A stretch of 64,000 nt of DNA from CAITSH01 sp025356665. GTDB lineage: Bacteria; Pseudomonadota; Gammaproteobacteria; Burkholderiales; SG8-39. The position numbers and the translations under genes were made by a program. Shown piece after piece: positions 33,588-42,437 of the stretch. The stretch spans positions 204,283 through 268,282 of the forward strand of contig JANXRV010000019.1 of NCBI GenBank assembly GCA_025356665.1. Reading direction: 5' to 3'. The notes beneath the pieces were generated by a model. It worked only from the letters and a program-made list of their open reading frames with translations, was not told the DNA's origin and searched no databases. How positions within the stretch are numbered: the first letter of the stretch is position 1; every line of letters begins with the position of its first letter.

Positions 33588-34535
33588 TTGGATAATTACA
33601 GCAATGATCACGATGTCAGTCAGAAGGTTAAAACCACCGACCCGACCAGCGTCCGGAAGGAAATCGACCGGATATTCCTGGACCTCTATCCGAGTGCTCC
33701 CACCCATCCTCTCGACCGCGCGTTTCACGATATCGAGCGACTTTATAACGGCGAATTTCCCGGTTTTCTGGTCTGCGACACCGCATACCACGATATCCAG
33801 CACGTCCTTGATGTCACGCTTGCCATGGCGCGCCTGCTTGACGGCTATGAGCGCGGCCGCGGTGGCTCCGAACCGATAGGACAGGATTTATTCCAGCTTG
33901 GCATCGTCACCGCGCTCTTCCACGATTGCGGCTACTTGCGCCACGATTCCGAGGCTGACCGCAATGGCGCGGAATTCACCCGGACGCATGTGACACGCGG
34001 CGCGAACTTTCTCAAGGATTACCTCGCCACACTGGGACTCCCGCAATACGGCGGAGCCGCCGCCGACCTGGTGCATTTCACCGGCTACGAGCGGCCGGTG
34101 GCGAGCATTACAATGCCCAACCTGAACATGCGCCTCATCGGCTACCTGCTCGGATCGGCCGATATCATTGCCCAGATGGCGGATCGCTGCTACCTGGAAA
34201 AATGCCGCGACCGGCTATATCCGGAATTTGTCGCAGGCGGCATCGCCAAAATGAATCTGCCTAACGGCGACTCACAGGTTATTTTCTCCTCTGGCGACGA
34301 CTTGGTAATGAAAACGCCGAAGTTTTATGCCGGCGCCAGCCGACGACTCAATGGCGACCTGCAGGGGCTGCACACCTTCGCCGGCAAGCACTTTGGCGGC
34401 CAGCAGCTCTATCAAGAAGAAATCGACAAAAATATCAAATTCGCAGAAATGGTCGGCAAGGAGCAGGATACCTCCGTGCTTCGCCGCACGCCGCCGGACA
34501 CCCTTGCCCCCGAAACTGATCCTGACAAGGCTTGA
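33588..34535 (+). CDS. HD-domain metal-dependent phosphohydrolase
   Basis: A 315-residue protein whose HD core is DTAYHDIQHVLDVTLAMARLL (His68, His72), then LGIVTALFHDCGYLRHDS with the His112–Asp113 doublet, and later GYLLGSADIIAQMADR as the C-terminal Asp segment. These metal ligands mark an HD phosphohydrolase of the phosphodiesterase-like type. The substrate is not predictable. The start is TTG 33588, preceded by AGGAG five bases upstream. The C-terminus (~285–315) is Pro/Asp-rich and likely disordered. Confidence 0.85.
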   Translation: MDNYSNDHDVSQKVKTTDPTSVRKEIDRIFLDLYPSAPTHPLDRAFHDIERLYNGEFPGFLVCDTAYHDIQHVLDVTLAMARLLDGYERGRGGSEPIGQDLFQLGIVTALFHDCGYLRHDSEADRNGAEFTRTHVTRGANFLKDYLATLGLPQYGGAAADLVHFTGYERPVASITMPNLNMRLIGYLLGSADIIAQMADRCYLEKCRDRLYPEFVAGGIAKMNLPNGDSQVIFSSGDDLVMKTPKFYAGASRRLNGDLQGLHTFAGKHFGGQQLYQEEIDKNIKFAEMVGKEQDTSVLRRTPPDTLAPETDPDKA

Positions 34536-34606
34536 TCGCCTTCTATTACGCTTGATTGTGCCGATTGCGCCGGCCTAGCCAGGCGCAGCCAACCGCCTGA
34601 CCAGCC

Positions 34607-35533
34607 TCAGGCCGGACGCGCAGGCAGGAATTTAACCGGATCAACCGGTTTGCCCAGACGGCGTATTTCAAAATGCAACTTCATCTGATCGGCGTCGGTG
34701 TTACCCACCTCCGCAATTTTCTGGCCCTTCACCACGGTCTGCCCCTCCTTCACAAGGATCTCCTTGTTATGGGCATAGGCAGACAGGAACGTGTTGTTGT
34801 GCTTGATGATGATGAGCTTGCCGTAACCGCGCAGGCCTTGCCCGCTGTACACGACCCGCCCCCCCGCCGAAGCGAACACCGGATCACCCTGCTTGCCAGC
34901 GATATCAATGCCCTTGTTGGTCGCCTCTGAGAAACCGGCGATAAGTTTGCCTGGAACCGGCCATCCCCAATCGACCTTGTCATCGTCCTCTGAGGCCGGC
35001 GCGGGTTGGCTGGGAGTGGGCGGCGGCTTGGGCGCAGGCTGCGGTTTCGCTTCGCCGCCTTTTTGCATCAACGCGACATTTTCCTCAGAGTAAGGCTGTT
35101 TGCCGGCCTTTGGTTCAGTTTTGAGCATGTCGCCGGTCGGTGTGGCCTGGCTGCCCAGCGCTTGCGATTCGACGGCACCGGCGCTTCGCACCGGGCTCGC
35201 CTGGGCGACGCTCTCGGGAGCACGCAAACGCAACTCCTGCCCGACCTGAATGCGATTCGGATCGGAAAGACTGTTCCACTGCGCCAACTCGCGATAGTCG
35301 AGTCCTTGGTCGAGCGCGATGTTAAACAGCGTGTCACCGCGTTTCACCACATACATTTCGGCACGACTGTCTGCGACCCGCGGCACCGCCACGACGGGCG
35401 CAGGTCCGGGAACGGCGACGCGCGGCTGCGATGCCGAGCCGCGCTCGACTACCGGCGCCACATTTTGGTTCGCGCATCCGGCCAGCACCGCGAGCAGCAG
35501 CGCAATCGAAAAACGTCCCGTGAACACCATCAT
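34607..35533 (-). CDS. nlpD: NlpD-like lipoprotein (LysM + degenerate M23)
   Basis: A 308-residue lipoprotein (lipobox LAGC near residue 19). A LysM peptidoglycan-binding domain spans ~60–105 (YVVKRGDTLFNIALDQG). A Pro-rich linker leads to a LytM/M23 domain (~195–305) with GDPVFASAGGRVVYSGQG and HNNTFLSAYAH. The metal ligands are eroded: NKGIDIAG lacks the first His, and MKLHFEIR lacks the first His of HxH. That is the NlpD/EnvC pattern of an amidase activator, not a protease. It lies at the end of surE-pcm-nlpD and overlaps pcm by four bases. Confidence 0.92.
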   Translation of the reverse strand: MMVFTGRFSIALLLAVLAGCANQNVAPVVERGSASQPRVAVPGPAPVVAVPRVADSRAEMYVVKRGDTLFNIALDQGLDYRELAQWNSLSDPNRIQVGQELRLRAPESVAQASPVRSAGAVESQALGSQATPTGDMLKTEPKAGKQPYSEENVALMQKGGEAKPQPAPKPPPTPSQPAPASEDDDKVDWGWPVPGKLIAGFSEATNKGIDIAGKQGDPVFASAGGRVVYSGQGLRGYGKLIIIKHNNTFLSAYAHNKEILVKEGQTVVKGQKIAEVGNTDADQMKLHFEIRRLGKPVDPVKFLPARPA

Positions 35534-36186
35534 TGCTTGCCCACCCTCAGCGGTACAAACCGCACTGGATCAAGCCAGGTTTCAGTATAACCAGCGGCGG
35601 TACGTTCGATCAGGCACAACGACTGTTCAGCCGAGCCAATGGGCAGGATCATCCTGCCGTTGGGAGCCAGCTGCTCTATCAGCGCCATCGGCACCTTGGG
35701 AGCGGCGGCGGCCACAATAATCGAATCGAAAGGCGCCGCTTCGGGCAATCCCAGGTAACCGTCGCCGTGCGTGAGCCTGAGGTTGGATATACGCAAAGGG
35801 CGAAGATTGGCGCGGGCACGCTCGAGCATGCCGGCGATGCGCTCAATGGAAAACACATCCTTGCACACCTGTGCCAGCACCGCCGCCTGATAGCCGCACC
35901 CAGTGCCCACTTCAAGCAGGCGGCCAAGATCGCGGCCCTTCTGCAGCGTCTCGATCATGCGCGCCACAACATAAGGCTGGGAGATCGTCTGCTCAAAGCC
36001 GATCGGCAGCGCAGTATCCTCATACGCCCTTGTCGCCAGGGCCTCGTCGACAAACAAGTGCCGGGGGACAAAACCCATTGCCGCCAGCACGCGCTCATCG
36101 CCGATGCCCTGCTCGCGCAGCCGCTCGACCATGCGGTCGCGCGTACGCTGCGAGGTCATGCCGATGCCGCGTACCTTGACCGTCAT
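35530..36186 (-). CDS. pcm: Protein-L-isoaspartate O-methyltransferase
   Basis: A 218-residue repair enzyme that methylates isoaspartyl residues in damaged proteins using SAM. Motifs are PRHLFVDEALATRAYEDTALPIG, QTISQPYVVARMIETLQ, motif I LLEVGTGCGYQAAVLAQ, VFSIERIAG and ILPIGSAEQSL. I start at ATG 36186, which overlaps the surE stop by four bases; a second ATG nine codons downstream is possible. Standard member of the surE-pcm-nlpD operon. Confidence 0.95.
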   Translation of the reverse strand: MTVKVRGIGMTSQRTRDRMVERLREQGIGDERVLAAMGFVPRHLFVDEALATRAYEDTALPIGFEQTISQPYVVARMIETLQKGRDLGRLLEVGTGCGYQAAVLAQVCKDVFSIERIAGMLERARANLRPLRISNLRLTHGDGYLGLPEAAPFDSIIVAAAAPKVPMALIEQLAPNGRMILPIGSAEQSLCLIERTAAGYTETWLDPVRFVPLRVGKQ

Positions 36187-36926
36187 GCCGCCAACCAAGC
36201 GCAAATGAGCGCAATTTGCTGCGTGTGGGTCAGGTCGACTTGCAGCGGTGTGATAGACACCTTGTCCGCCGCTACCGCATGAAAATCGGTTCCCGGCCCG
36301 GCGTCCTGCGCAACGCCGGCGGCACCGACCCAATACACGGTCTGGCCGCGCGGATTCACCGATTTGATCACCGCCTCGGCCTTGTGGCGCTTGCCCAGAC
36401 GCGTCACCTCTGTGCCTTTGAGCGCCGCATAGCCGACATCCGGAACGTTCACATTGAGCAGTACCGGTTGCTTGACCGGGTTGCGCACGAAACGACCGAC
36501 CAGCTCGGCAGCGACCCGCCCTGCCGTATCGAAATTATGCGGCTCGCGGCTATTGAGTGACATGGCGATCGACGGAATGCCGAGCAAATAGCCTTCGGTC
36601 GCGGCGGCCACCGTGCCGGAGTAAATGGTGTCATCGCCCATGTTCGCGCCGTGGTTGATGCCCGAGACAATGATGTCGGGCAGATGCTCGAGCAGGCCGG
36701 TGACGGCCAGATGGACGCAGTCGGTCGGCGTGCCGTTAACGAAATAAAACCCGTTGGCAGCGGTTCGCACGCTCAATGGGCGGTCCAGCGTCAGAGAATT
36801 CGACGCTCCGCTGCGATCGCGCTCGGGGGCCACCACCGTCACCTCACCCAGCGGTGAAAGCGCCGTTGCCAACGCGGCGAGACCGGGGGAAAAATAACCA
36901 TCGTCGTTGCTTAACAGGATACGCAT
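36183..36926 (-). CDS. surE: 5'/3'-nucleotidase SurE
   Basis: A 247-residue phosphatase of nucleoside monophosphates and exopolyphosphate. The N-terminal metal site is MRILLSNDDGYFSPG (adjacent Asp residues), then VVAPERDRSGASNSLTL with the Ser ligand and SGINHGANMGDDTIYSGTVA with the Asn ligand. The length is normal. First gene of the surE-pcm-nlpD operon; the rpoS gene that often follows nlpD is absent here. Confidence 0.97.
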   Translation of the reverse strand: MRILLSNDDGYFSPGLAALATALSPLGEVTVVAPERDRSGASNSLTLDRPLSVRTAANGFYFVNGTPTDCVHLAVTGLLEHLPDIIVSGINHGANMGDDTIYSGTVAAATEGYLLGIPSIAMSLNSREPHNFDTAGRVAAELVGRFVRNPVKQPVLLNVNVPDVGYAALKGTEVTRLGKRHKAEAVIKSVNPRGQTVYWVGAAGVAQDAGPGTDFHAVAADKVSITPLQVDLTHTQQIALICAWLAA

Positions 36927-37050
36927 GCCAGGCGCCGCTTGGCGGCAAGCTCTTTCAGGGAGTGGTGTTCCGGAGGACTGCGCGGATTATAGCAGCGCAC
37001 CGCCACAAACGAGCCCTCGGCACGATGCCGGCAGGACTAAATATGCCGGC

Positions 37051-37761
37051 CTATTCCGGATCGCCGTGCGTCAAGTATTCCCACATACGCTCGTAGATCC
37101 TCCCGGTACCAACGGCGCGCAAGGTCGCCTCTTCGGCGGAAAATACCGCCTCGCCGCCTCCGGCACCCCTGCCCCCATCGGCCGCGAGCACATCCAGTTC
37201 CACGCGCGCGGCATCCTCCAGATACCAGGTGAACACAACAGCCTCTTGCAGCGAGGCACCGGCGGTGACGACGCCATTGCCGCGCATCACCACAGCCCGA
37301 TTTGCGCCGAGGGTTGCGGCGACGCCGGCCGCCTGCTCTTCGGTGCGGATAAGCTGCGGGTCGTCCCAGAGCGGCGCGCAGGGCGCGAAATAGCTGCCGG
37401 TACCATGGCGCGCCTTGGGCGTAAGGCGCAGCGTCGACAGGGACATCGCCTTCGCCGGCATGCTGCGGGCCACGCCGCCGACATCGGGACGGCGGCGATA
37501 AATCTGCTGATGAATGCGCACCTCGCCCAGCACGCCCTCAGGCAGCGGGCCCTCGACCGGCACGACCACACCGTCCTCGCCCGGGGCGATCAATCCCATC
37601 GGCCTTGCGGCACAGACAAGAAAATGACCGGCATCGAGGCGCGCGCTGCAGTGGCCGTAGGCATGTGCAAGGCCGGAGCGGCCAAGCGCCCGCGCCGCGC
37701 GCCGGACAAGAATCTGCCAATCCCTGGAAGGCGTCATGCGCAGCGGCCCGCCCCCGGTCAT
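37051..37761 (-). CDS. Class II aldolase/adducin-fold protein lacking zinc ligands
   Basis: A 236-residue protein whose fold markers are GLAHAYGHCSARLDAGHFL and GVVVPVEGPLPEG, and the C-terminal AVVMRGNGVVTAGASLQEAVVFTWYLEDAARVEL. In active class II aldolases the zinc ligands come from an HxH after VxH and an RGHG loop. Here those positions read VARSMPAK and RGNG, so at least three His are missing. The start at 37761 overlaps the dioxygenase stop by four bases. It may act as a metal-free enzyme or binding protein; no reaction is claimed. Last gene of the meta-cleavage cluster. Confidence 0.75.
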   Translation of the reverse strand: MTGGGPLRMTPSRDWQILVRRAARALGRSGLAHAYGHCSARLDAGHFLVCAARPMGLIAPGEDGVVVPVEGPLPEGVLGEVRIHQQIYRRRPDVGGVARSMPAKAMSLSTLRLTPKARHGTGSYFAPCAPLWDDPQLIRTEEQAAGVAATLGANRAVVMRGNGVVTAGASLQEAVVFTWYLEDAARVELDVLAADGGRGAGGGEAVFSAEEATLRAVGTGRIYERMWEYLTHGDPE

Positions 37762-38621
37762 TTTCGGAACTCGGGGATGTCCGGCCTGGAACCCCACATG
37801 CAAAATGATTCAAAGTTAAAAGGGAACTGGCGCGGCTGGTAGTCAGCCTCCTGCTCCCGGGTGATGGTGCGTACGCCGGTCGAATATTCGTAGACCATCG
37901 CGTCAGGCCCCTCGAAATATAGAAACATCGCCCCCGAGGTGGGATGCCGGCCCGGACCAAACACGATGCGAACACCCTTCTCCTTGAGGAAATAATACGA
38001 GCGCATGATGTCGTCGATGCTCTCGACCTGGTGGTTAATGTGCTGCACCCCGTGCACCTTGGATGGAAAGAGCGCAATTTTGTGATGCACCTCGTCGATG
38101 CGCAGCAGCGGTGCATCACCGATCCAGTCGCTCACCTTGGCACTGCAAACCTCGGTCCAGAATTTTTCGTCGCGCGCCGCATTGGTTGTCTTGAGACCGA
38201 TATGCGAAAAACTGGTGATTCCCGCATCGCGGCTGCCAAAGTAGCGCCGGCCGCTGACATGCGCCTTGGTGACAAGGTCTATCTTGTTGCCGCTCGGATC
38301 CTTGAACGTGATGTAGGCCGCAACCCGGCGCTGCGCGCAGCCATCGGATGTGCCCCACACAACTTTGTGGTCCAGGGCGTCCAGCGCCGCGCCTGCGGCG
38401 TCCAACTCGGCCTTGTCGTCAAGCTCGAAGGCGGCGGTGTGGTCATGCGCCTCACCCTTGAAATAGACGATGGTGTGATCGCGGCTGTCGCCGCGAAAAT
38501 ACAGCGCATCCCCGTCGCGGCCAACCGCCTCGAGACCGAGGATGGATGTGGCGTAACTGGCGCATGCGTCAAGGTCTGCGGTGCCCAGGCGAATGTAGCG
38601 GATGTCCCGCAGCTTGATCAT
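37758..38621 (-). CDS. VOC-family extradiol (catechol 2,3-type) dioxygenase
   Basis: A 287-residue type I extradiol dioxygenase made of two glyoxalase-fold modules. Likely iron ligands are His140 (SFSHIGLKT), a His in VQHINHQVES (194 or 197) and Glu245 (MVYEYSTGV), in the order and spacing of the family. The phrase GPGRHPTSGAMFLYFEGPD precedes the Glu. Such enzymes open catechol-type rings next to the diol. It lies between the semialdehyde dehydrogenase and the aldolase-like gene on the same strand, supporting a ring-cleavage pathway. The substrate is unknown. Confidence 0.85.
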   Translation of the reverse strand: MIKLRDIRYIRLGTADLDACASYATSILGLEAVGRDGDALYFRGDSRDHTIVYFKGEAHDHTAAFELDDKAELDAAGAALDALDHKVVWGTSDGCAQRRVAAYITFKDPSGNKIDLVTKAHVSGRRYFGSRDAGITSFSHIGLKTTNAARDEKFWTEVCSAKVSDWIGDAPLLRIDEVHHKIALFPSKVHGVQHINHQVESIDDIMRSYYFLKEKGVRIVFGPGRHPTSGAMFLYFEGPDAMVYEYSTGVRTITREQEADYQPRQFPFNFESFCMWGSRPDIPEFRK

Positions 38622-38629
38622 GAGACCCC

Positions 38630-40129
38630 CTACAACTTCACACAGATGTTGCGCAACTCGGTGTAAAACTCGAGCGAATGCACCCCGCCCTCACGGCCTA
38701 TGCCCGACTGCTTGGAACCACCAAAGGGGGTGCGCAGGTCGCGCAGGAACCAGCAATTCACCCAGCAAATACCCACGTCGATCTGCGCCGAGACACGGTG
38801 CGCGCGTGAAAGATTGGTCGTCCAGAGGGTTGTCGCCAGGCCGTACTCGGTGTCATTGGTAAGCGCGATCGCCTCCTCCTCCGAGTCAAAAGGACGGATA
38901 TGGCAACAAGGCCCGAAGATTTCCTCACGCACCACCGCCGAACTTTCCGGCAAGCCGGTCCAGATGGTGGGCTCAACCCAGGAACCGCCAGCCAGCCCCT
39001 CATCGAGCTTCGGAACGCCGCCACCGGTGACGATGGTCGCGCCATCGTCCTTTGCCTGCTGGTAATACGACAAGACCTTGTTGCGATGCGCCTGACTGAT
39101 CAGCGGACCGATGCCGGTCGCTTTGTCTTCCGGGCGTCCCGGCTTGAGGCTTTCTGCCTTCAGCTTCAAAGCGGCGACAAATTTGTCAAAAATGGGCCGC
39201 TCCACGTAGAGCCGCTCGGTGCCAAGGCAGACCTGGCCGCAATTAGCAAACACGGCGCGGCCAATGCCCTCGATCGCAGCGTCAAAATCACAGTCGGCAA
39301 ACACGATGCCGGCATTTTTTCCGCCCATCTCAAAAGAAACCGGGCGCACCTTGTCGGCGACGGCTTTCATGATCGCCGCGCCGGTGCGCGTTTCACCGGT
39401 GAAGGTCACCGCATCGATCCCCGGGTGCTGCGTCAACAGTTCACCCGCAGAGCCCGGCCCAAAACCATGAATCACGTTGTAGACGCCCTTTGGAATACCC
39501 ACCTTGTTCATCACCTCACCCAACAGCGCCGCGGTGCTTGGCGTTTCCTCTGAAGGCTTTACTACAACCGTATTGCCGCAGGCGAGCGCCGGACCGACCT
39601 TCCAGGTCATCAGCAACAGCGGTAGGTTCCACGGCGAAATGACCGCGATGACGCCCTTGGGCACGCGAATGGCATAGTTGAGCGCACCCCTGCCATCCGG
39701 GGTGGCCATCTGGAATGTCTCGTTCGGCACGTTCTTCACCACGTCGGCAAAGACCTTGAAATTGGCCGCGCCGCGCGGAATGTCGATGTGCTTCGCCAGC
39801 GTGTGCGGCTTACCCGTATCTGCCACCTCGGCATCAAGAAACTCGTCAAAGCGCCGGTTGATCTCATTGGCAACGGCGTAAAGCAGTTCGGTCCGCTCGG
39901 CCAGTTCCATTTTTCCCCACGGGCCGGTCAGTGCGGCACGCGCCGCCTTGACCGCGGCGTCGACCTCGCCCACACCCGCCTCGGACACCATGCTCACCAA
40001 ACGCCCATCGGCGGGCGAGCGGTTCTCAAAGGTCTTGCCGGACTTGGCAACGATGTATTCACCGTTGATAAAATTCAGGGTATTGCGCACTTGCTGGCCT
40101 GCGGGGACTGCGGCGGACTTGCTCATCAT
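38630..40129 (-). CDS. 2-hydroxymuconic semialdehyde dehydrogenase-like ALDH
   Basis: A 499-residue NAD-dependent aldehyde dehydrogenase. The Rossmann phrase is VISPWNLPLLLMTWKVGPALACGN, the general base Glu267 lies in FEMGGKNAGIVFADCDFD, and the nucleophile Cys301 is in NCGQVCLGTERLYV. The C-terminal IFGPCCHIRPFDSEEEA and FGGSKQSGIGREGGVHSLEFYTEL are typical. Sequence flavour and neighbours fit the HMSD/CHMSD subgroup, which oxidises ring-cleavage semialdehydes. AAGGAG precedes a double ATG (40129/40126). Exact substrate not determinable. Confidence 0.88.
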   Translation of the reverse strand: MMSKSAAVPAGQQVRNTLNFINGEYIVAKSGKTFENRSPADGRLVSMVSEAGVGEVDAAVKAARAALTGPWGKMELAERTELLYAVANEINRRFDEFLDAEVADTGKPHTLAKHIDIPRGAANFKVFADVVKNVPNETFQMATPDGRGALNYAIRVPKGVIAVISPWNLPLLLMTWKVGPALACGNTVVVKPSEETPSTAALLGEVMNKVGIPKGVYNVIHGFGPGSAGELLTQHPGIDAVTFTGETRTGAAIMKAVADKVRPVSFEMGGKNAGIVFADCDFDAAIEGIGRAVFANCGQVCLGTERLYVERPIFDKFVAALKLKAESLKPGRPEDKATGIGPLISQAHRNKVLSYYQQAKDDGATIVTGGGVPKLDEGLAGGSWVEPTIWTGLPESSAVVREEIFGPCCHIRPFDSEEEAIALTNDTEYGLATTLWTTNLSRAHRVSAQIDVGICWVNCWFLRDLRTPFGGSKQSGIGREGGVHSLEFYTELRNICVKL

Positions 40130-40265
40130 CTCGACTCCTTCAGTTTCTTTTGTTAATCACGGCGCAACCGGTCTCAGACCCCGGCGCTTCAATACACCAA
40201 ACCTGCGCGCTCGCTGACAAGACGCGAACCCGGCATCACCAGACATCGCCAGGAACCACCGGGAA

Positions 40266-41102
40266 TCAATGCGCGGTGGGCTGCACCGCAACGTTGACGT
40301 TGCCACTACCCGAGGACTGCGCGTAATCGCCATATTGCCTGCCGGACAAAGGTCCGTAATCGGCGCGCATCGCCTCCAAACCTCCGAGCAAGGTCGCAAT
40401 GACGCGTCCGCCCATTTCGGCGGCGGTGGCCTGGCTGTATTCGGCGAAGCCCTGGCTCAGCCGGTCAACGTCCCCTGCGGCAAGACCGGCGATAAAGTCG
40501 CGATCCAGCGCAAGCCGCTCGTCGCTCGGCCACAGATGCGGGCCACGGGCAATTTTGTGCGTCAGGGCGCTGCTGGCGAGAAACACCACACGCCGCCCGG
40601 ATTTTTTTGCCACTTCATGCACCAGCCGACCCGCCTTCATATTCTCGGCGTGATCGGCCGCGAGGCAGGTCGGCAGTTCGATCAGGGGAATGCCTGATTG
40701 CGGATCAAGGTAAACCATAGGCACCCAGCAGGCATAGTCCCAGGTGCGGTGCTCGTTATCCGTTGTGAAAGCCGGCATGCCCTGTGCCTTCATGGCATCC
40801 GCCAGGGCGCCGGCAAAAACCGGGTCGCCTTTTCGTTCGTAGGGCAGACCTGGAATAAGGTCGGGCGCCTCGTCGGCCACGCAATAGCCCTTGTGCAAGG
40901 CGTGCGAGGTCACGTACCAGTTGAAACTGGACACCCAGTGCGCCGACTGCAAAACGAACAAATCAGGCTTCAGGCCGCGCAGCGCCTCGCCCATGGCCTT
41001 TGAACCGGCAATCAGCCCGCGCTGAAAATCAGGCGCCTTGTCTTCTATACCCATGCGCGGAACGTGTGCGGTAATCGCCGCCGCAATGATGCCTCCAGCC
41101 AT
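40266..41102 (-). CDS. Class III (LigB-type) extradiol dioxygenase subunit
   Basis: A 278-residue protein starting MAGGIIAAAITAHVPRMGI, with VLQSAHWVSSFNWYVTSHA, TDNEHRTWDYACWVPMVYL and RRVVFLASSALTHKI. The early His of AITAHVPRM and the HW pair are the expected iron ligands of LigB-type ring-cleavage enzymes. It is unrelated in fold to the VOC dioxygenase of the same cluster. It is the first gene of the leftward cluster and 207 bases from a divergent Bug gene. Substrate (catechol, protocatechuate, homoprotocatechuate or aminophenol type) unknown. Confidence 0.85.
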   Translation of the reverse strand: MAGGIIAAAITAHVPRMGIEDKAPDFQRGLIAGSKAMGEALRGLKPDLFVLQSAHWVSSFNWYVTSHALHKGYCVADEAPDLIPGLPYERKGDPVFAGALADAMKAQGMPAFTTDNEHRTWDYACWVPMVYLDPQSGIPLIELPTCLAADHAENMKAGRLVHEVAKKSGRRVVFLASSALTHKIARGPHLWPSDERLALDRDFIAGLAAGDVDRLSQGFAEYSQATAAEMGGRVIATLLGGLEAMRADYGPLSGRQYGDYAQSSGSGNVNVAVQPTAH

Positions 41103-41167
41103 GTAATCTCCCCTTAGCGCGGCGTCGGTAATGTGATGGCCGCGACACTGTTCTCGAAAATAAAACG

Positions 41168-41175
41168 ATTATAAT
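41168..41175. promoter_or_regulatory. Palindromic ATTATAAT, possible two-way -10 element
   Basis: ATTATAAT reads TATAAT in both directions in the spacer between the divergent class III dioxygenase and Bug genes. It could provide the -10 hexamer for both transcripts. No convincing -35 was found on either side. Confidence 0.3.
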
Positions 41176-41309
41176 TCCTTCCAACCCAAAGCAGACGGTC
41201 ATTCCAAGACTGCAGCAGGTCCAAGCCATCCGGGACTAACCGGTTTCACCGCCCTGCAAGCACAGCCGACGCACACGCACCCGGTACTGCTAAAACGAGG
41301 AGAGTCGCA

Positions 41310-42296
41310 ATGCAAAAAACATTTTTACGCCTTTTCACCCTGGCATGCGCCACGCTGGCGCTAGCCTACGCTCCTGCGGGGATTTCACAGGGTGCCCGCA
41401 ACTATCCTGACAAACCAGTGCGCATCATTGTCGGCTACTCGCCCGGCGGACTTCCCGACACCATTGCACGCATTGTTGCGCAAAGACTGGGCGAAACCTG
41501 GAAGCAGCAGGTCATTGTCGATAACCGTCCCGGCGCAAACGGCCTGGTCGGCGCCGAAACGGTGGTGCGATCCGCTCCGGATGGCTACACCCTTCTGGTC
41601 ACTGACAACTCGACCCATACCATCCATCCATTCCTTTACGCCAAGATGCCCTTCGACCCCACCAAGGAATTGATACCCGTATCAATGACCGCGCGGGCGC
41701 CGCTCTACCTTGCCGTGCACCCGTCATTCCCGGCCACCAACATGCAAGAATTGATCGCTCTCGCCAAAGCCAGCCCCGGCAAGTACTCCTACGGTTCTTC
41801 GGGCATAGGCAGCACCCACCAACTGGCAATGGAGTTCCTCAAGTCCTCGCTCGGGCTCGATATCGTGCACGTGCCCTACAAGGGCACCGGACAAAGTGTG
41901 CCGGCCCTGGTCGGCGGACAAGTCCAAATGGCTTTTTCCGGCTATACCTCGCTCTCGGCGCAGGTAAAGGACGGCCGCGTCAAACTGCTCGGCATCAACT
42001 CGCTCAAACGCTCGCCGGCAACGCCCAACGTACCGGCAATCGCCGAAATGATCGCGGGTTTTGACTTTGCGCCCACGTTCGGCTTTTTCTCGCCGGCGGG
42101 ACTGCCCAAGGACATCGCGGCAAAAATCGCCGCTGATGTTGCCGACGCACTAAAAGCGCCGGAAGTCGCCACGCGCTTTGCCAATCTCGACATCATCCCG
42201 ATCGGCGCATCCGGCGAAGAATTTGCCGTGTCACTCAAAGCCGACGCCGAACGCTACGCCAAGGCGGTCAAACTCTCAGGCGCAAAAGCCGAATAG
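41310..42296 (+). CDS. Bug-family (TctC) solute-binding protein
   Basis: A 328-residue periplasmic binding protein. The signal peptide ends near AGISQG. The family opening is YPDKPVRIIVGYSPGGLPDTIARIV, then VDNRPGANGLVGAETVVRSAPDGYTLL, HVPYKGTGQSVPALVGGQVQMAFSG and a late PAGLPKDI. The Asp of the PGGLPD loop is the usual ligand-contact residue. AGGAGAG precedes the ATG. It is divergent from the aromatic cluster, so an aromatic acid or a related carboxylate is a plausible ligand. No tctA or tctB gene accompanies it. Confidence 0.92.
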   Translation: MQKTFLRLFTLACATLALAYAPAGISQGARNYPDKPVRIIVGYSPGGLPDTIARIVAQRLGETWKQQVIVDNRPGANGLVGAETVVRSAPDGYTLLVTDNSTHTIHPFLYAKMPFDPTKELIPVSMTARAPLYLAVHPSFPATNMQELIALAKASPGKYSYGSSGIGSTHQLAMEFLKSSLGLDIVHVPYKGTGQSVPALVGGQVQMAFSGYTSLSAQVKDGRVKLLGINSLKRSPATPNVPAIAEMIAGFDFAPTFGFFSPAGLPKDIAAKIAADVADALKAPEVATRFANLDIIPIGASGEEFAVSLKADAERYAKAVKLSGAKAE

Positions 42297-42318
42297 AACC
42301 GCGAGCGCAAGGATTTTC

Positions 42319-42416
42319 GTCATTGCGAGCGCAGCGAAGCAATCTCGTCGTCCTTGTGACCCACACCACAACACTGCGAGATTGCCGCGTCGGCTTCGCC
42401 TTCTCGCCATGATGAC
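42319..42416. repeat. GTCATTGCGAGC element, copy 2
   Basis: The left arm at 42319–42347 is identical to the consensus 29-mer. The right arm (about 42375–42416) is decayed, with insertions, so the hairpin is broken. It lies between the Bug gene and the convergent aldolase gene. Confidence 0.8.
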
Positions 42417-42437
42417 GATGACTGCGCCAAGGGCGGC

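Noticed and set aside
34570..34615. Terminator between the HD gene and nlpD
   Set aside because: CCGGCCT and AGGCCGG are 32 bases apart with no T tract on either side; too weak to list as a terminator.
37051..37761. Functional L-fuculose-phosphate-type aldolase
   Set aside because: The zinc ligands of the family are missing, so I describe only the fold.
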